Assembly: GCA_040357565.1 (NCBI GenBank)
Contig: JBDODJ010000089.1
Strand: one strand, 5' to 3'
Source of the DNA: Cercozoa sp. M6MM
Taxonomy: Eukaryota; Endomyxa: Ascetosporea
Length of the DNA: 43,915 nt
The notes under the pieces: model-generated
The model's input: only the letters and a program-made list of their open reading frames with translations
What the model was told of the DNA's origin: nothing
The model's database searches: none
In this document: positions 21,458 to 33,813 of the stretch, piece by piece
Numbering within the stretch: position 1 is the stretch's first letter
How the letters are laid out: each line of letters begins with the position of its first letter
Translations under genes and position numbers: made by a program

Positions 21458-23129
21458 CAGGGTGAGGTGCGTGGCATGCCGTCAGAGGTTCTAGTGCTGC
21501 CACTGAAGCAGTGCGATCCTTGGCAGGGTGGCCACACTCGTCGCTCACCGCGTCAACAGATGCAGCACTCGCTCCTGCAGCTTGTCCCGTCGTGCGGCAG
21601 CGACTCTCTCGAGAAGGCCCTGCCAAAGAAGTGGGAGATGCTGCAGGACATTGCTCTGTTGCCACCCGGGTCGTTGCAACAGGTACCGATTCAGCTCAGG
21701 GTTGAAATACATGTGAGGTGGATTTAACTTAGGTACTGCGAGTACTGGGAGAATCTGCGCCTCTGAGCGACAGCACGACACAGGAGGCCTTGTGTGTGAT
21801 CGCACGTGCCATTCCTAAGTGCACACGCCTGTGCAGTTTTTTTTTAGCCCTCCTGTTTATATACCCGCGTGTGTATTTGAATCATTGATGCCATGTACAG
21901 GGCAATGCAAGCGCCGATCGATCGATCCTTGAAACGACACTCCCGCGCGCGCGTCGTTCTCGATTTGCGCAGTGCCGGCTCTGTTGTGGTCGGTTCAGGT
22001 GTCTTCTGATGTGTGGTGTGTGTGCGTGTCTTCTGCAAAAAGACTTCTGTGCGCAGGTGCACCCTCAGATCAGCTCATTGCTAAGCAATGACACTGGCGA
22101 CTTGGACGTTGTGTTGGACGGCTGGGTCCAACACAAGGAGAACGGCATCGTGTTCAACTTGGGTACACTACGGGCACCTTTTTCAGTTTCCTCTTTTCTC
22201 CTTTTGCGTACTTATGCTTGCGTGTGTATGTGTTTGACAGAGGTGCAGAAGTGCATGTTCTGCAGCGGTAACGGCAGCGAGAAAGAGCGTGTTGCTACCC
22301 TTGCACGACAGGCCGGTAGACCATTTTGGACTCTAGTATGGGTTGTATGTTGTTTATGCAGCGGAAGCTGGAAGGCCTGATGTGGTTGCCGACATGTTTG
22401 CCGGCATTGGCTACTTCACACTTCCCTGTAAGTTCATCAGTTGCCCCTTTAACCATACTGCTCTCGATACGACATGATTGTTTTTGTTCGGTAGACCTGG
22501 TACACGGCAAGGTGCAGAGTCTGACGTCGTTCGAATGGAACGACAATGCGTTGGAAGCCCTCCGTCGCAATCTTGTGTCCAACAGTGAATTACCTCTTCT
22601 TGTGCAATATGTGCAACATGAGAACCTTTGTGTGCTCGTATGCTTGTAGACGTCAAGGCCGAGGTCGTGCCGGGTGACAACACTGTAACTTGCATGCGAG
22701 AGGAGTTCCACGACAGGTACACGCGCGTCAATCTCGGCCTCATTCCGACCGTAAACGATGCGCAACTCGCCGCCTCAGTTCACCTGCGTAAATTTACCTT
22801 TTTGTTTGAAGTATCGTTTGCTTACTTTGGTTGCTTGACACATTGCTTGCTTTTGCAGTGAGACATGAGGGTGGTATTCTCCACGTGCACGGCAATGTTA
22901 CACGCGGCGAAGAGGAACAGTTTACGCAGCACGTCGTGCAGGTGTGCTGTGCTGCCTTCCAATGTTTGCAATTTGTATGATTGTTCTGCAGGTCGTGTCG
23001 GAGACGTGTGAGTCCATCCCTCAAAAGCGAGCACTGCACATTGAGTCTCGTGGCTTGCACAAGGTCAAAAACTACGCACCGCGCATCGCGCACTATGTGC
23101 TCGACGTTGCGCTACGAACGACGGAGTGA
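20968..23129 (+). CDS. TYW2: tRNA wybutosine-synthesising protein 2 with TYW3 tail upstream, 5' partial
   Basis: TYW2 transfers the 3-amino-3-carboxypropyl group of SAM to the wyosine precursor on tRNA-Phe position 37. The first readable exon, GVANEKFRKNLARIERFTQH, matches the C-terminal helix of TYW3 (VAN.K...N..RIERF). It runs on to QKFVVLVPPRDTNRIRQMLN with QQGIFDRRRKIAIVEH, the normal TYW2 N-terminus. Then come ALPKKWEMLQDIALLPPGSL, VHPQISSLL, GWVQHKENGIVFNL, KCMFCSGNGSEKERVA, and DVVADMFAGIGYFTLPYLVH (the SAM motif, as in Trm5/TYW2). Next are SFEWNDNALEALRRNLVSN, RVNLGLIPTVNDAQLAASVH (TYW2 has NLGLIPS), GGILHVHGNV and VKNYAPRIAHYVLDVALRT, with the stop at 23127-23129. The TYW3 catalytic part is absent and would lie in the gap upstream. 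Confidence 0.88.
21345..21458. repeat. GT-rich microsatellite
   Basis: GTGTGTTGTGATGT units grade into pure GT, in an intron of the TYW gene just before the exon starting GGTGAGGTGCGTGGC. Confidence 0.9.
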
Positions 23130-23338
23130 ACCAACGCTAAATTTTAACTTGCTCGTGAATTGAATTCGCTTTTCGAGTCTGTCACGCACAGCCGTGCTCA
23201 GTCTAGCTACGCTCGGCTCGCGCAGCTACCAAATCGCTGAAGTTTCAGTAATTAGAAAACGAAACGCAAAACACCACCCAGACCCAGCGTGCAACACCGC
23301 ATACGTTTCATGCGATCGGACTGCAGGGCCGATCAAGC
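23130..23338. other. Short convergent spacer
   Basis: 209 bases separate the TYW2 and TRMT61A stops. It is too short to hold another gene. No terminator-like structure stands out. Confidence 0.5.
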
Positions 23339-24851
<1,513 letters not shown>

Positions 24852-25179
24852 CTTCGAGCGTCAGAGAGTCAAAGAGAATAGCAGAGACGCGCACACTAAC
24901 CACACAGCAATCAGCACACACTTGCACAGCTCAACGCTCTGCGAAATGCCGCGAAAAGCGTGTTTTTTTTAAACCAAAGAGCGACGGAAAATCTAATCTG
25001 AATTGGGGCAAAAACAGCCTTTTCCAGCACGCCTGCCGCGCTGTTACCACGAAGATTGGTTTAAAAGGAGTGCTTAAGGGCCACTGGGGCCAAAAAGCGG
25101 GGTTTAGCGCCCGTTTCCGCACAATCACAATTTTCCTGTCCGTCTCGACAACCGTGCGTTTGTCAGGCGCGCTCTCACC
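24852..25179. promoter_or_regulatory. Divergent promoter region, TRMT61A / RING-SIM gene
   Basis: 328 bases separate the two start codons on opposite strands. The region contains a T8 run at about 24962. No clear TATA element is visible. Confidence 0.45.
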
Positions 25180-26870
25180 ATGCCAAATGGACGCGCCAAT
25201 TCGTCCTACGAGGCCAAACGTCGTGCCTATGCACAGAAGTTTGTCAGGAGGGCGGCGCAGTTGCTTCATGGTATGTGATGCTCTTTGAAGCGAGTCTTCT
25301 GACTAGAGTGATCGGAGTGTCGTTTGATGGGACTTATGCTGTGCGTGGCAGGTGTGCACAAAGCGCAAGAGCACGCCGACGACAGTGACGACGATAACGA
25401 GGAGGCGGAAGGCGCAAAGCAGCAGTCGCCTGCCAAGAAGCCTGACGGTTCCATCAAGTGCGTCATCTGTCTCGACAAGATCCGCAAGGACCTGTGCGTG
25501 CTTGGCGGCTGCGAGCACTTCTACCGTAAGCTTTTGCGTTTTCGATCTTTGTAAAGTTAAATATATCTCATTCACGCTCGCTTTTTACAGATGCCGATTG
25601 CGTTTCTCGCTGGTCAAGGCGGCAGAATACATGTCCGACATGTCGCGCTGAGTTTGCGGTACACTTTACCTTCCTGCCTTTGCTCTGTTAGCCAAGATAC
25701 AGACGGTTCGATTTGCGCAGTGCTACCAGATCGTGCGTGATGTGCCGCACTTTATGAAAACAGGTGAGGTGGTGAAAGTCACTCTGCCTCCAGCCTCTCC
25801 TGCTGCGGCAGAACAACCGCCTCGCAAGCGTCGTCGCATCGTGCGCTTTTGTCTTTGTCCCTTATTGCCCCCTTCTTGGTCATCCTTTTATTATTTTATT
25901 CACTAACTGCAGTCGAGAAGCACGTTTGAATTCGACTCAGACGAAGAGCCGGAGGACTGGCCTGAGGGCACGCCGAGGCGGCAGCGACGACAGCAGCGGC
26001 AACAACAACAAACGTCAGCGAAAGAGGACAGCGCCAAGTCGAAAAAGCGTCCGCGGCTCCGACTGAGGAAGAGGCAAACAGGTGCTGCCGCCGTGCCTTC
26101 TCTGTCCAAGAGTCAGCGACAGCAGCTGCAGCGAAAGCAAGTCGACGCGGCCACACGAGACCTCGTGCTGGTGCGACTGGGCGGCGACGAGGAGCGACGT
26201 TTCGTGCCACCGTTCGTGCGCGACTTTCGCGAGGCCTGGCAACACGGCCGTGTCGGTCACCTGCACTTTGCCGTGCCGTTCTACCCGCGCCATCAGGAGG
26301 TTCGCGGTCCTGCCGCCATGCACATGGCCGACCGGCGACAGCAGCACCGCGAGGCACTGTACTTTGGGCTTCCTCTTACCTCGGGGGGGGGGGGGGACTC
26401 GTTGTTGCACGTGTGTATCTGCAGTGAGCGACAAGCGAATATTATGCACCGCGATTTGCGTGAGCAAGTGGCTCGTCTCATGGCTCGGGTAGCCTCCTGC
26501 ACTCTGAGGTGTGTATATGTATATATAAATTGGGTGGGTGCTAATTGAGCAGCGCGATGAGGCGCGACGGCGGCGTGAGGCGATGGTTCAGCGACAGCAC
26601 GCGATCGAACGCCTGCGACACGAAGATGCGCTGCGCCGAGTGCTCGAGGAATCGCGTCGCGACCACCGTCTCAGACAGCAGCACCTCGGTATCGCCTTCC
26701 TCCCGTCCAACAATATCGCCGTTGAGTCTTTGCACTGTACGCGCACCTGTGTCGCAGACGAACCGGAAGAGATCGTCGATCTCACAACAGAGGGAGAGCA
26801 GTCCTCGTCCTCGGCAGTGGTCGACCTCAGCGAAGGCGATGACACCGATGAGATTATTGATCTCACGTGA
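25180..26870 (+). CDS. RING-H2 protein with three C-terminal SUMO-interacting motifs
   Basis: This is a probable E3 ubiquitin ligase, likely SUMO-targeted and nuclear. Exon 1 starts MPNGRANSSYEAKRRAYAQK. After an acidic linker (DDSDDDNEEAEG), residues about 67-110 form a RING-H2: CVIC, GGCEHFYHADC, and after a splice VSRW..RQNTCPTCRAEF. The ligand order C-C-C-H-H-C-C-C is complete. Then come VRFAQCYQIVRDVPHF, KKRPRLRLRKRQ (basic, possible nuclear signal), and a conserved-looking segment, RRFVPPFVRDFREAW. A charged coiled-coil region follows (ARRRREAMVQRQHAIERLRH, ALRRVLEESRRDHRLRQQHL). The C-terminus holds EEIVDLTTEGE, SAVVDLSEGDD and DEIIDLT, each a hydrophobic VDL(T/S) core flanked by acid, as in SUMO-interacting motifs; the last is the very end (stop 26868-26870). 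Length is about 450 residues. In animal RNF4 the order is reversed (SIMs first, RING last). Confidence 0.82.
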
Positions 26871-27284
26871 GCTCGTTGACGTGCCTCTGATGCGTCTGTT
26901 TCGTTTCGTCCCAGAATTTCTGAGTCCGCGATCGAGTTCACTCACTCGCATCGACTAACGCCCGGGTCCGATCGACGCCCATCGTACGGTATGTCGTGTC
27001 CGAGCCAAGCTCGCGCACAGCCTGGTCCGGTCGGCTCGCTTGCCTTTTGTTCGTTCGGTTCAGTTTTTCCGTGTCAGTTCAATGTTCAATTGGTTAAATT
27101 TTATGGTTATGTTGGTTACGGCATACGATAGCAATTCTCAGGCAATCAGCCAAGTCTCCCATCAAACTACTCGCGTCGTCAGCGCACCGCAACGCGAACG
27201 ATCAAATCTGAACCATTTTATGCGATAGATAGCACCAACCATGAAGTCGACTTCGGTGTCTGGGGAACGTCAAAAGGGGAGTTG
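26871..27284. other. Intergenic region
   Basis: No gene is recognised. It contains the first copy of a 14-bp direct repeat (27219-27232) and a segment at about 26962-26994 that resembles 30561-30587 on the far side of the inverted-repeat unit. Confidence 0.45.
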
Positions 27285-27410
27285 TATGGTCCTACCCTAA
27301 GCGGGCGGTAGACACGGCCATGCTCTTGTGACCCACCCCAGACTGGTGCAGGGGAACTACATAGTTGGTTTCCTACAAGACTCAACTAACTATATGTATG
27401 CGATAGATAG
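27219..27410. repeat. 14-bp direct repeats flanking a 164-bp segment
   Basis: TATGCGATAGATAG occurs exactly at 27219-27232 and 27397-27410. The 164 bases between contain the left inverted-repeat arm. This looks like a target-site duplication of a short inserted element, although 14 bp is long for a DNA transposon. Confidence 0.7.
27285..27390 (+). repeat. Left arm of a 106-bp inverted repeat
   Basis: Begins TATGGTC, contains AAGCGGGCGGTAGACACGG and GTGACCCACCCC, and ends AAGACTCAACTAAC. Its reverse complement is present at 30426-30530 with roughly 85-90 percent identity by eye. Confidence 0.9.
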
Positions 27411-27974
27411 ATACCATAAGTTTATAGAAGGATTTGTTTTGCTAGGTATCTCCTGCAGTAAATCCTGAGGCTTCCACCTTGCATACTCAAGTGTTGTGCA
27501 GACCTGACTTCCTGGCTTGGGTCAAGCTTTCTAAAGCTCACGCACTTTGCAGTGCTTGGCTGCTTTCATAAGCCTTCAAGCTTCCGACGACTTTTTCTAA
27601 AACGAAAGGTATGTCCGCTTCGACGCCTTTCTAGTTAACACTTCCTTTATTTAATTTAGTCGTCTTCAATACCTTAGTTACTGGTTTCCACTCATACCGT
27701 AACAGTAACGTTATCGGCGACTGAACTATCTAACTAACGGTGCTGCGTTACAATTTGCGTTTCGCGACGTCGACGCGCGCTTTTATTTTTGGTGCTGTGC
27801 ACAGTGGGGTTGACCATACGTACTGGAACTGACAACAACCTGATATTGGTATCGGCATAACTTTTATTCTAGCGTCGAGTGGTTCCGTTCAGTTGGTATT
27901 TGTCCGGTGACTATTTTTTCCAGGTCAGCTCTCGAGATCATGTCCTTCATTCGCTGCTAGACTGTCGTTTGTGC
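27391..27974. other. Region inside the inverted-repeat unit, upstream of its gene
   Basis: Between the left arm and the first ATG of the enclosed gene. It should hold that gene's promoter and perhaps a 5' exon, since an acceptor-like TTTTTTCCAG lies near 27923. No other coding signal is seen. Confidence 0.4.
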
Positions 27975-30290
27975 ATGCCAACAGCTCTCAGACCGAACAC
28001 GTGCAGCCTTTCGGCAGCACTGAGGAACTTAAACTCCGCGTGTTTCCCGCACTTTGACGTCACAAATCCTGCGATTGGACTGAGCGTGTGTCGCGCAGTG
28101 ACTGCACGCTTGAATGCGCTGTTCCAATTCGTGCCCGTGAAAAACGACGTGCAGTTGCTGCAGGTTCGGGAGGCGGCATTTGCAGGTCCCCATTGCTTCA
28201 TGTACATCGATACAGCAGTACCTCCTCCGCTTCCTCACAATCTTAGGTTTGAAAATCGTCGAACACGCCCTGCTACTGGAGAATTGCTCGGACGACGTCA
28301 AACTCGATACCGAGCAGGTGGAGCCTGGACCGAGGCTACTCGAGAAGCTCCACCGTCGCTGTGCCAAGCCAGATATGCAAGAATTACGCGGTGTGGCAAG
28401 ACTTCGTGAGGTCACAGTCGAGAAACTCAAGTACCTGAAATTTATCAATTTACATACAAACCCCAGCACGTGGAGCTCAACACACTTCATGATGTGTGCT
28501 CGTTCGTCGACGTGGTCCGCAGAGAACTGCTCGGATCGCCGTTTCAACAGAAACTCAGCGAACTGTATGCTGGTGTCGGAAGCTTTGATGCAATTGATGC
28601 CGACGTGCTGTTTGAAACAATGACCATGTGTGCAACTGCCTGGCTTTTCACCTGCTGCTCAAACAGTGCGATACTCGGTGATTGTTTGCTCTTGTTGAAC
28701 ACTGACATTCTGTTGAAGCATCAAGAATGGAGACGCGATATCTTTCCGCGAGTGGAGTTAGTAAGAGTGTCGTCCATGCCTACCTGCGCTACCTTTCAGA
28801 AGGGTACCTTTGATACTTCTGCCCTATTGAACGATTTTTTCGTGAACACAGAGCTCCGAGTGCGCCTCCCCGACTTCTGCAACACTGATGTTCGATTGAA
28901 CGACTTGTGCAGTGCACTGCGATGTACAGCGGCGGAAGCTTATCTCGAATCAAACGGTTGCAGCAACGACTCCGCCAAAGTCACTCAAACAAATCACTGC
29001 GCTCATGAACTAGCACTGGCAACGGAAAGCATCTTGAACGACGCCGTTCAGGCAGTGTCTGGTCGACTGTCGTCCCTGAGTCCGGAGTACAGCAGCGCGC
29101 TGGCCATCTCATGTCGCGTTTTGGTGCGCTCAGTGCTCGGCATTAACAAAAAGCACCCTTCGATCGCTCTGTCACAGCGAAAACTGCACAAGCTAACTGC
29201 AACAGTGTCCGAAACACTCAAGCTGGCTGCGGCACTCGATGTGTACCGTTGTTCTGAAGCGATGACCACTCGAAAGAGCGAAGAAAAGATCGAAAGTATC
29301 TTGCGTCTGTCAGTGCGTTCAAGCCCTTTGAAAGAAAACTCTGCGATCAACAACGACTTCAACGACGAAATCGCCGCTGCCGACGGCGTGGTCCGCGGGC
29401 GAGGCGAAACTTCAATGGTTTTGGCTGCACGCAGCGTGATTCGCGAGTTGAACTCGATGTCGTGTGCGTCGCTGCAGCAGCTGTCCACTCCGACACTCGC
29501 TCTCGTGACAGCCCTGCGCGACCAACAACGTGCACTGCTGCGCGCATTGCCGCACTTTGCTTGTTCAACGTCGTTGATTTGTGACGCAGTTCTGCACCGA
29601 TTTTCAAAAGGTAAAACTGGGTTTCGTTTGCGTTCTTGAAGGCACAAAGCCCCTATTCATTGCAAGTGCAGCCTCGGCGTCAACTACCCAAAACTTACCT
29701 GCACCTTGTGTTTTGACGCGAGAGAAGAACACTCTGTGGTCCCTCGGCTGCGCCGTCGGTATCAGTTCTGGGGCTCAAGCTACAATCGCTGTGCGAATCC
29801 TCGACTCGGTAAATTGACTCCAAATGCTCCGGCCTTTTTGCCTTCAATCCCAGCAAAGAAAACAAGCACATGTTGATGCCAGGATGAGGTGCGGTGGTAT
29901 TCCTCAAACAATGTGTCGCTAATTCGAGACATTGAGCTGCAACACGAGTCACAAGGCAACAGAGTTCTCGCTGCAAAGCAGGGCTCTCCGCACTTGCATG
30001 CTGCGACCATCAAACACGTGCAAATTGAGCAAGGATGTGCCCACTTCCACGTGCGTTTTAACCAACACGAAACGGAACCAAGCCATACAGGAGACGAAGT
30101 TGTTTGGGGTGAGTTTCAACGCCTCGTCCTGCCGGGTGCTCGCTCCGTACCAGCAGTCGTGCCACTGTCCCTTGTTAGCGAAGATGCTGAGATCCAGCGA
30201 CTTCTACAGTGGCCAAACCACCGTGTTGAGAAAGTCCTAACTGCCTGCACTACGCATATCAAGAGTCTTACTGCTCCTACTGTTGTTTAA
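27975..30290 (+). CDS. Uncharacterised 697-residue protein between inverted repeats
   Basis: I do not recognise it. Five exons join in frame: 27975-28185, 28247-28410, 28467-29610, 29642-29808 and 29883-30290. The donors are GTCCCC, GTCACA, GTAAAA and GTAAAT, unlike the GTAC donors of neighbouring genes. The middle exon (1144 nt) is the longest clear exon in the window. The protein is mostly helical-looking and Leu/Cys/Ser-rich: LRNLNSACFPHFDV, KIVEHALLLENCSDDVKLDT, TLHDVCSFVDVVRRELLGSP, HKLTATVSETLKLAAALDVY, and LVTALRDQQRALLRALPHFA. The C-terminal exon looks like a beta-rich domain: VRWYSSNNVSLIRDIELQHE, HFHVRFNQHETEPSHTGDEV, then VWGEFQRLVLP. No transposase catalytic motif, zinc finger or membrane segment is seen. 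It may be a host gene, or cargo of a mobile unit. The start codon is tentative. Confidence 0.6.
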
Positions 30291-30425
30291 TTGGCGGCCC
30301 AATCGTAATATGTGCTCATTGTACTAGCAGGCAGTACCATTTCAATGTACTTAGTCGTGTATATCAGTTCGACTGACGCGGACGTGATGGCTCCGGGACG
30401 GGAGGTTGTCACTAAAATATTATTC

Positions 30426-30530
30426 GTTAGTTGAGTCTTCTAGGAAACCAAGTATGTAGTTTCCCTGCACCAGTTCGGGGTGGGTCACAGGAGCGTGACC
30501 GTGTCTACTGCCCGCTTTGGATAGACCATA
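30426..30530 (-). repeat. Right arm of the 105-bp inverted repeat
   Basis: This is the reverse complement of 27285-27390. It starts GTTAGTTGAG and ends GACCATA. The outer ends of both arms are TGGTC, each next to a TA dinucleotide, as would fit a TA target-site duplication. Confidence 0.9.
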
Positions 30531-30734
30531 CGTAGTCGAGTATCGTACCCCCCCTCGGCGCGGGCCGATCGACAGTACGGTACGCTACCCGCTACAATCT
30601 GAATTCTATTTACGTAACTTATACTACTCTCGTGTACGTGTACAGTCTCCGCTCTGGCGCGTCCCGAGCCGCATGCGATGCCAGGCAGTACGAGAAGTGG
30701 CGCCAAACGGAAGACTGGCGTACCATACCGTAGG

Positions 30735-31050
30735 CTACGCCTGCATGTGCGTCATGGCGACATGGGCGTTTGAGCCATGACGACCCGTGGCACGGAGCTC
30801 AGAGTCCTGTGCGAATACACCAAAATAAGGAGATACTGACGGTAGATTCAGTCGTACGCTCTGAACGGAAGACGCATCGGATTCTGCACGCACGTCGCGG
30901 TCGTAATCATGTGCTATGCATGTCATAGGCACATTACACGGGCACATCGACACAAGCAGAGACAAGACGTACTGCTGCGACCAAGAGTCTCCGGTCTCTG
31001 TGTGCGGCGTGACGGATTCTTTCTGCACACACAGTTTAGTTACCCACCTC

Positions 31051-31098
<48 letters not shown>

Positions 31099-31108
31099 NN
31101 NNNNNNNN

Positions 31109-31157
<49 letters not shown>

Positions 31158-31838
31158 GACAGGGCACCCGTGTCTCTCGTAGTAGGCCAGCTCGAACTGC
31201 AGCTCTCCCAACCTGCATTTGATTCGTTGAAGTAAAAGTCAAGGTAGGTTTAAATACAAGCAACAGAGACAAAAACTACCGACGCTCGTGTTCGCGGTAG
31301 CGGCCGCGCACCTTGCCGGCATTCTCGATGAGCTGCGTGTACTCCTCGTCCAGTTGCTCCAGTTCTTGCAGGCACTGCATACACACACACCATACACAAC
31401 GTACAGCATCCTCTTCCTGAGAGATAATCTTAGACTAGAGTAGCAGCAGACACCTCAACGACACGTCGCTTGGGCTTTGACATTCGGCGAAGTGCACTGC
31501 AGGCACAAATGAAAGTAGTAAACTTGTGGGGAAGAGATATTTTATAGAAATTGTGCGGGAAAGTACCGCTGCTGCTGATCCTCTGACATGTTGCTCAGTC
31601 CACCTGAACGCATGCGCGAATGTTATGTATAGAAGAAGACACAGGTGACACTGTAGCAGCGTTGTACCCATGTCAACGCCCGAAGTACTGCCAGCACCAG
31701 CGATGCTTGAACCAGTTGTCTGTCACGCACGCACATTTAATCTGCTTGCACCTTGCACAGCAAGCACAGAAAATGAACCGAAATTCGCACGTCGAGTTCG
31801 TCGCCCATGGCCGCCCTGGAGAGCGACAGTACAACATC

Positions 31839-31889
<51 letters not shown>

Positions 31890-33731
31890 ACAGGCACACA
31901 CACACAGGAACATACTTGAGCTTGGGCAGCATGACGAGACAGGAAGCGCCAACGACACACCAACACACCAACTACAGACAACGGCACACACGGAAGTACA
32001 GGAGTACGGTAGATCTGGTCACGAAATGGACAGGAGCTACAAGCACTGTGGCGAACTCGTCGGCATCGGCGACGCTGTGAACCACCAAACCCAGAGCACC
32101 TACCAACCAACAGCACAGCTAGCTTTCATCGACCAAGCAGACACAAGGCGTCGTACCAGTGATTACGGCGTTCACAATGGCCAGTCCAACACTCTAAGCA
32201 ATGACAACATCAGAGCATAGACAGGACCCCTCTTCATATGTGCACAGACTGGTGTACAGAGGCGTCGTTAAACAGACTTGGCACGTCACGCAGTCTGCAC
32301 CGGAGGAGACACATAAGCAAAGTTCTAATGCGACACACGTAAAGCAGCTCCTACTGGAAGTTGACGTAGCCGCCGCCGAGCAAAAAGAGAGCGTCGATGG
32401 TGACAATCTGCACTTGAGCAATGCCAAGGACAGGGATAGGGACTAGGAGAAACAGGGGAGGTACCACGCCCATGATGACATCGTGCGCCACCTTGTGATC
32501 GTTGTCGTCGTCGATCTCGCACTGCGGACGCGCGTCATCCAGCACCTGTCAACACACCCAAAGTGCACACAGGTATTGTGCAGCTATGCATGTATAGAAC
32601 AACATGTGCACACACCTTGAGAGGCGCCACACCGACAGACACGGCAAGCAACACCAACTGCACAGTCACAATGGCGAGCACCCACTTGAGCAGTCTGTAG
32701 CATACGTATATCGACATATTCTATATATAGAAAGACTGGTTTTGTAAAGACAAGGCCCACGTGGAGTTGTGAATGACGGCACTGCGCAGGTACTTGTTGC
32801 GGAACACGCGGAACAGTCGGAAAGAACGCACCAGCAGCGCCTGTCACCAGCACCAGAGCAAGAATGAGCACCCCTGTTTACCCAAGGTTGGTGGAGAGCA
32901 GGAATATACCGAAAAGAGCGCCGCCAGGGACACAAGCAGCAGCAAGCGACGTGCGTTGCACAGCGTTGTCGTTGGCGTCACCAAGAACAACACGCACGAC
33001 ACACTGTGCCACACACACATATTAATAAATAAATATAAATATATATATATATGCATATATGTACACACTAGGAGTCATAAGGATAGGGTACAGAGCGAGC
33101 ATGCCGCACGACAAAAACAGCAACAGGAACGGAACCGATGTCTGCACACCCAAGCGTAACTACGGGTAAGTATGAAGGATTAAGGCGAATACCGCATGCA
33201 TAACTCGCGTGTCACGCTTCCAGAAGGCCAGCGCCATCAGCACGGCCAGCACCAGGAAGCACACGACCAGCACAGCGATGCCGACGCTCACCTGCGTCGT
33301 TGTCAGTGTCACGTCGTCCACGCACACCTACCAGAACGCATATGCAAGGAGTAAGGAAAGGATAACGGGGGGGGGGGGGTATAAACCTGCAGGTCGTCCA
33401 GCGGCACGCCGGCAGTCGTCGCTGTCTCCACGAGCGCCGGCAGCGCGTGGCGGAAGGACATGTGGATGTCGCCCCCACCGCACGGATTCACCGACACCAA
33501 CACCCGCTGCTGCAGGTCGTCGCCTGTTTCCCCCGAGGGTCAGTAGTCAGTGAACAAATACGTACTTGCACACGAGATGGGTCTACCAGCAGAGACGAGA
33601 ATGGTGACAGTGTAAGCCGAGTCGAGAGGCTTGGTCGTTGCCAACACGGCATCGCGCACGTCGGCACTTCCATCCGCGATCGCACTACAAGAGGAGGGTA
33701 GGGTACAGCAAGAGTACCATGCCTATACACT

Positions 33732-33813
<82 letters not shown>

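Noticed and set aside
27879..28409. Unspliced 176-codon reading
   Set aside because: Splicing 28186-28246 gives a frame that continues through the 1144-nt exon, while the unspliced reading ends after text with no continuity.
30517..30780. Plus-strand open frame of 87 codons
   Set aside because: It begins inside the inverted-repeat arm, has no family similarity and overlaps the far end of the GPCR gene.
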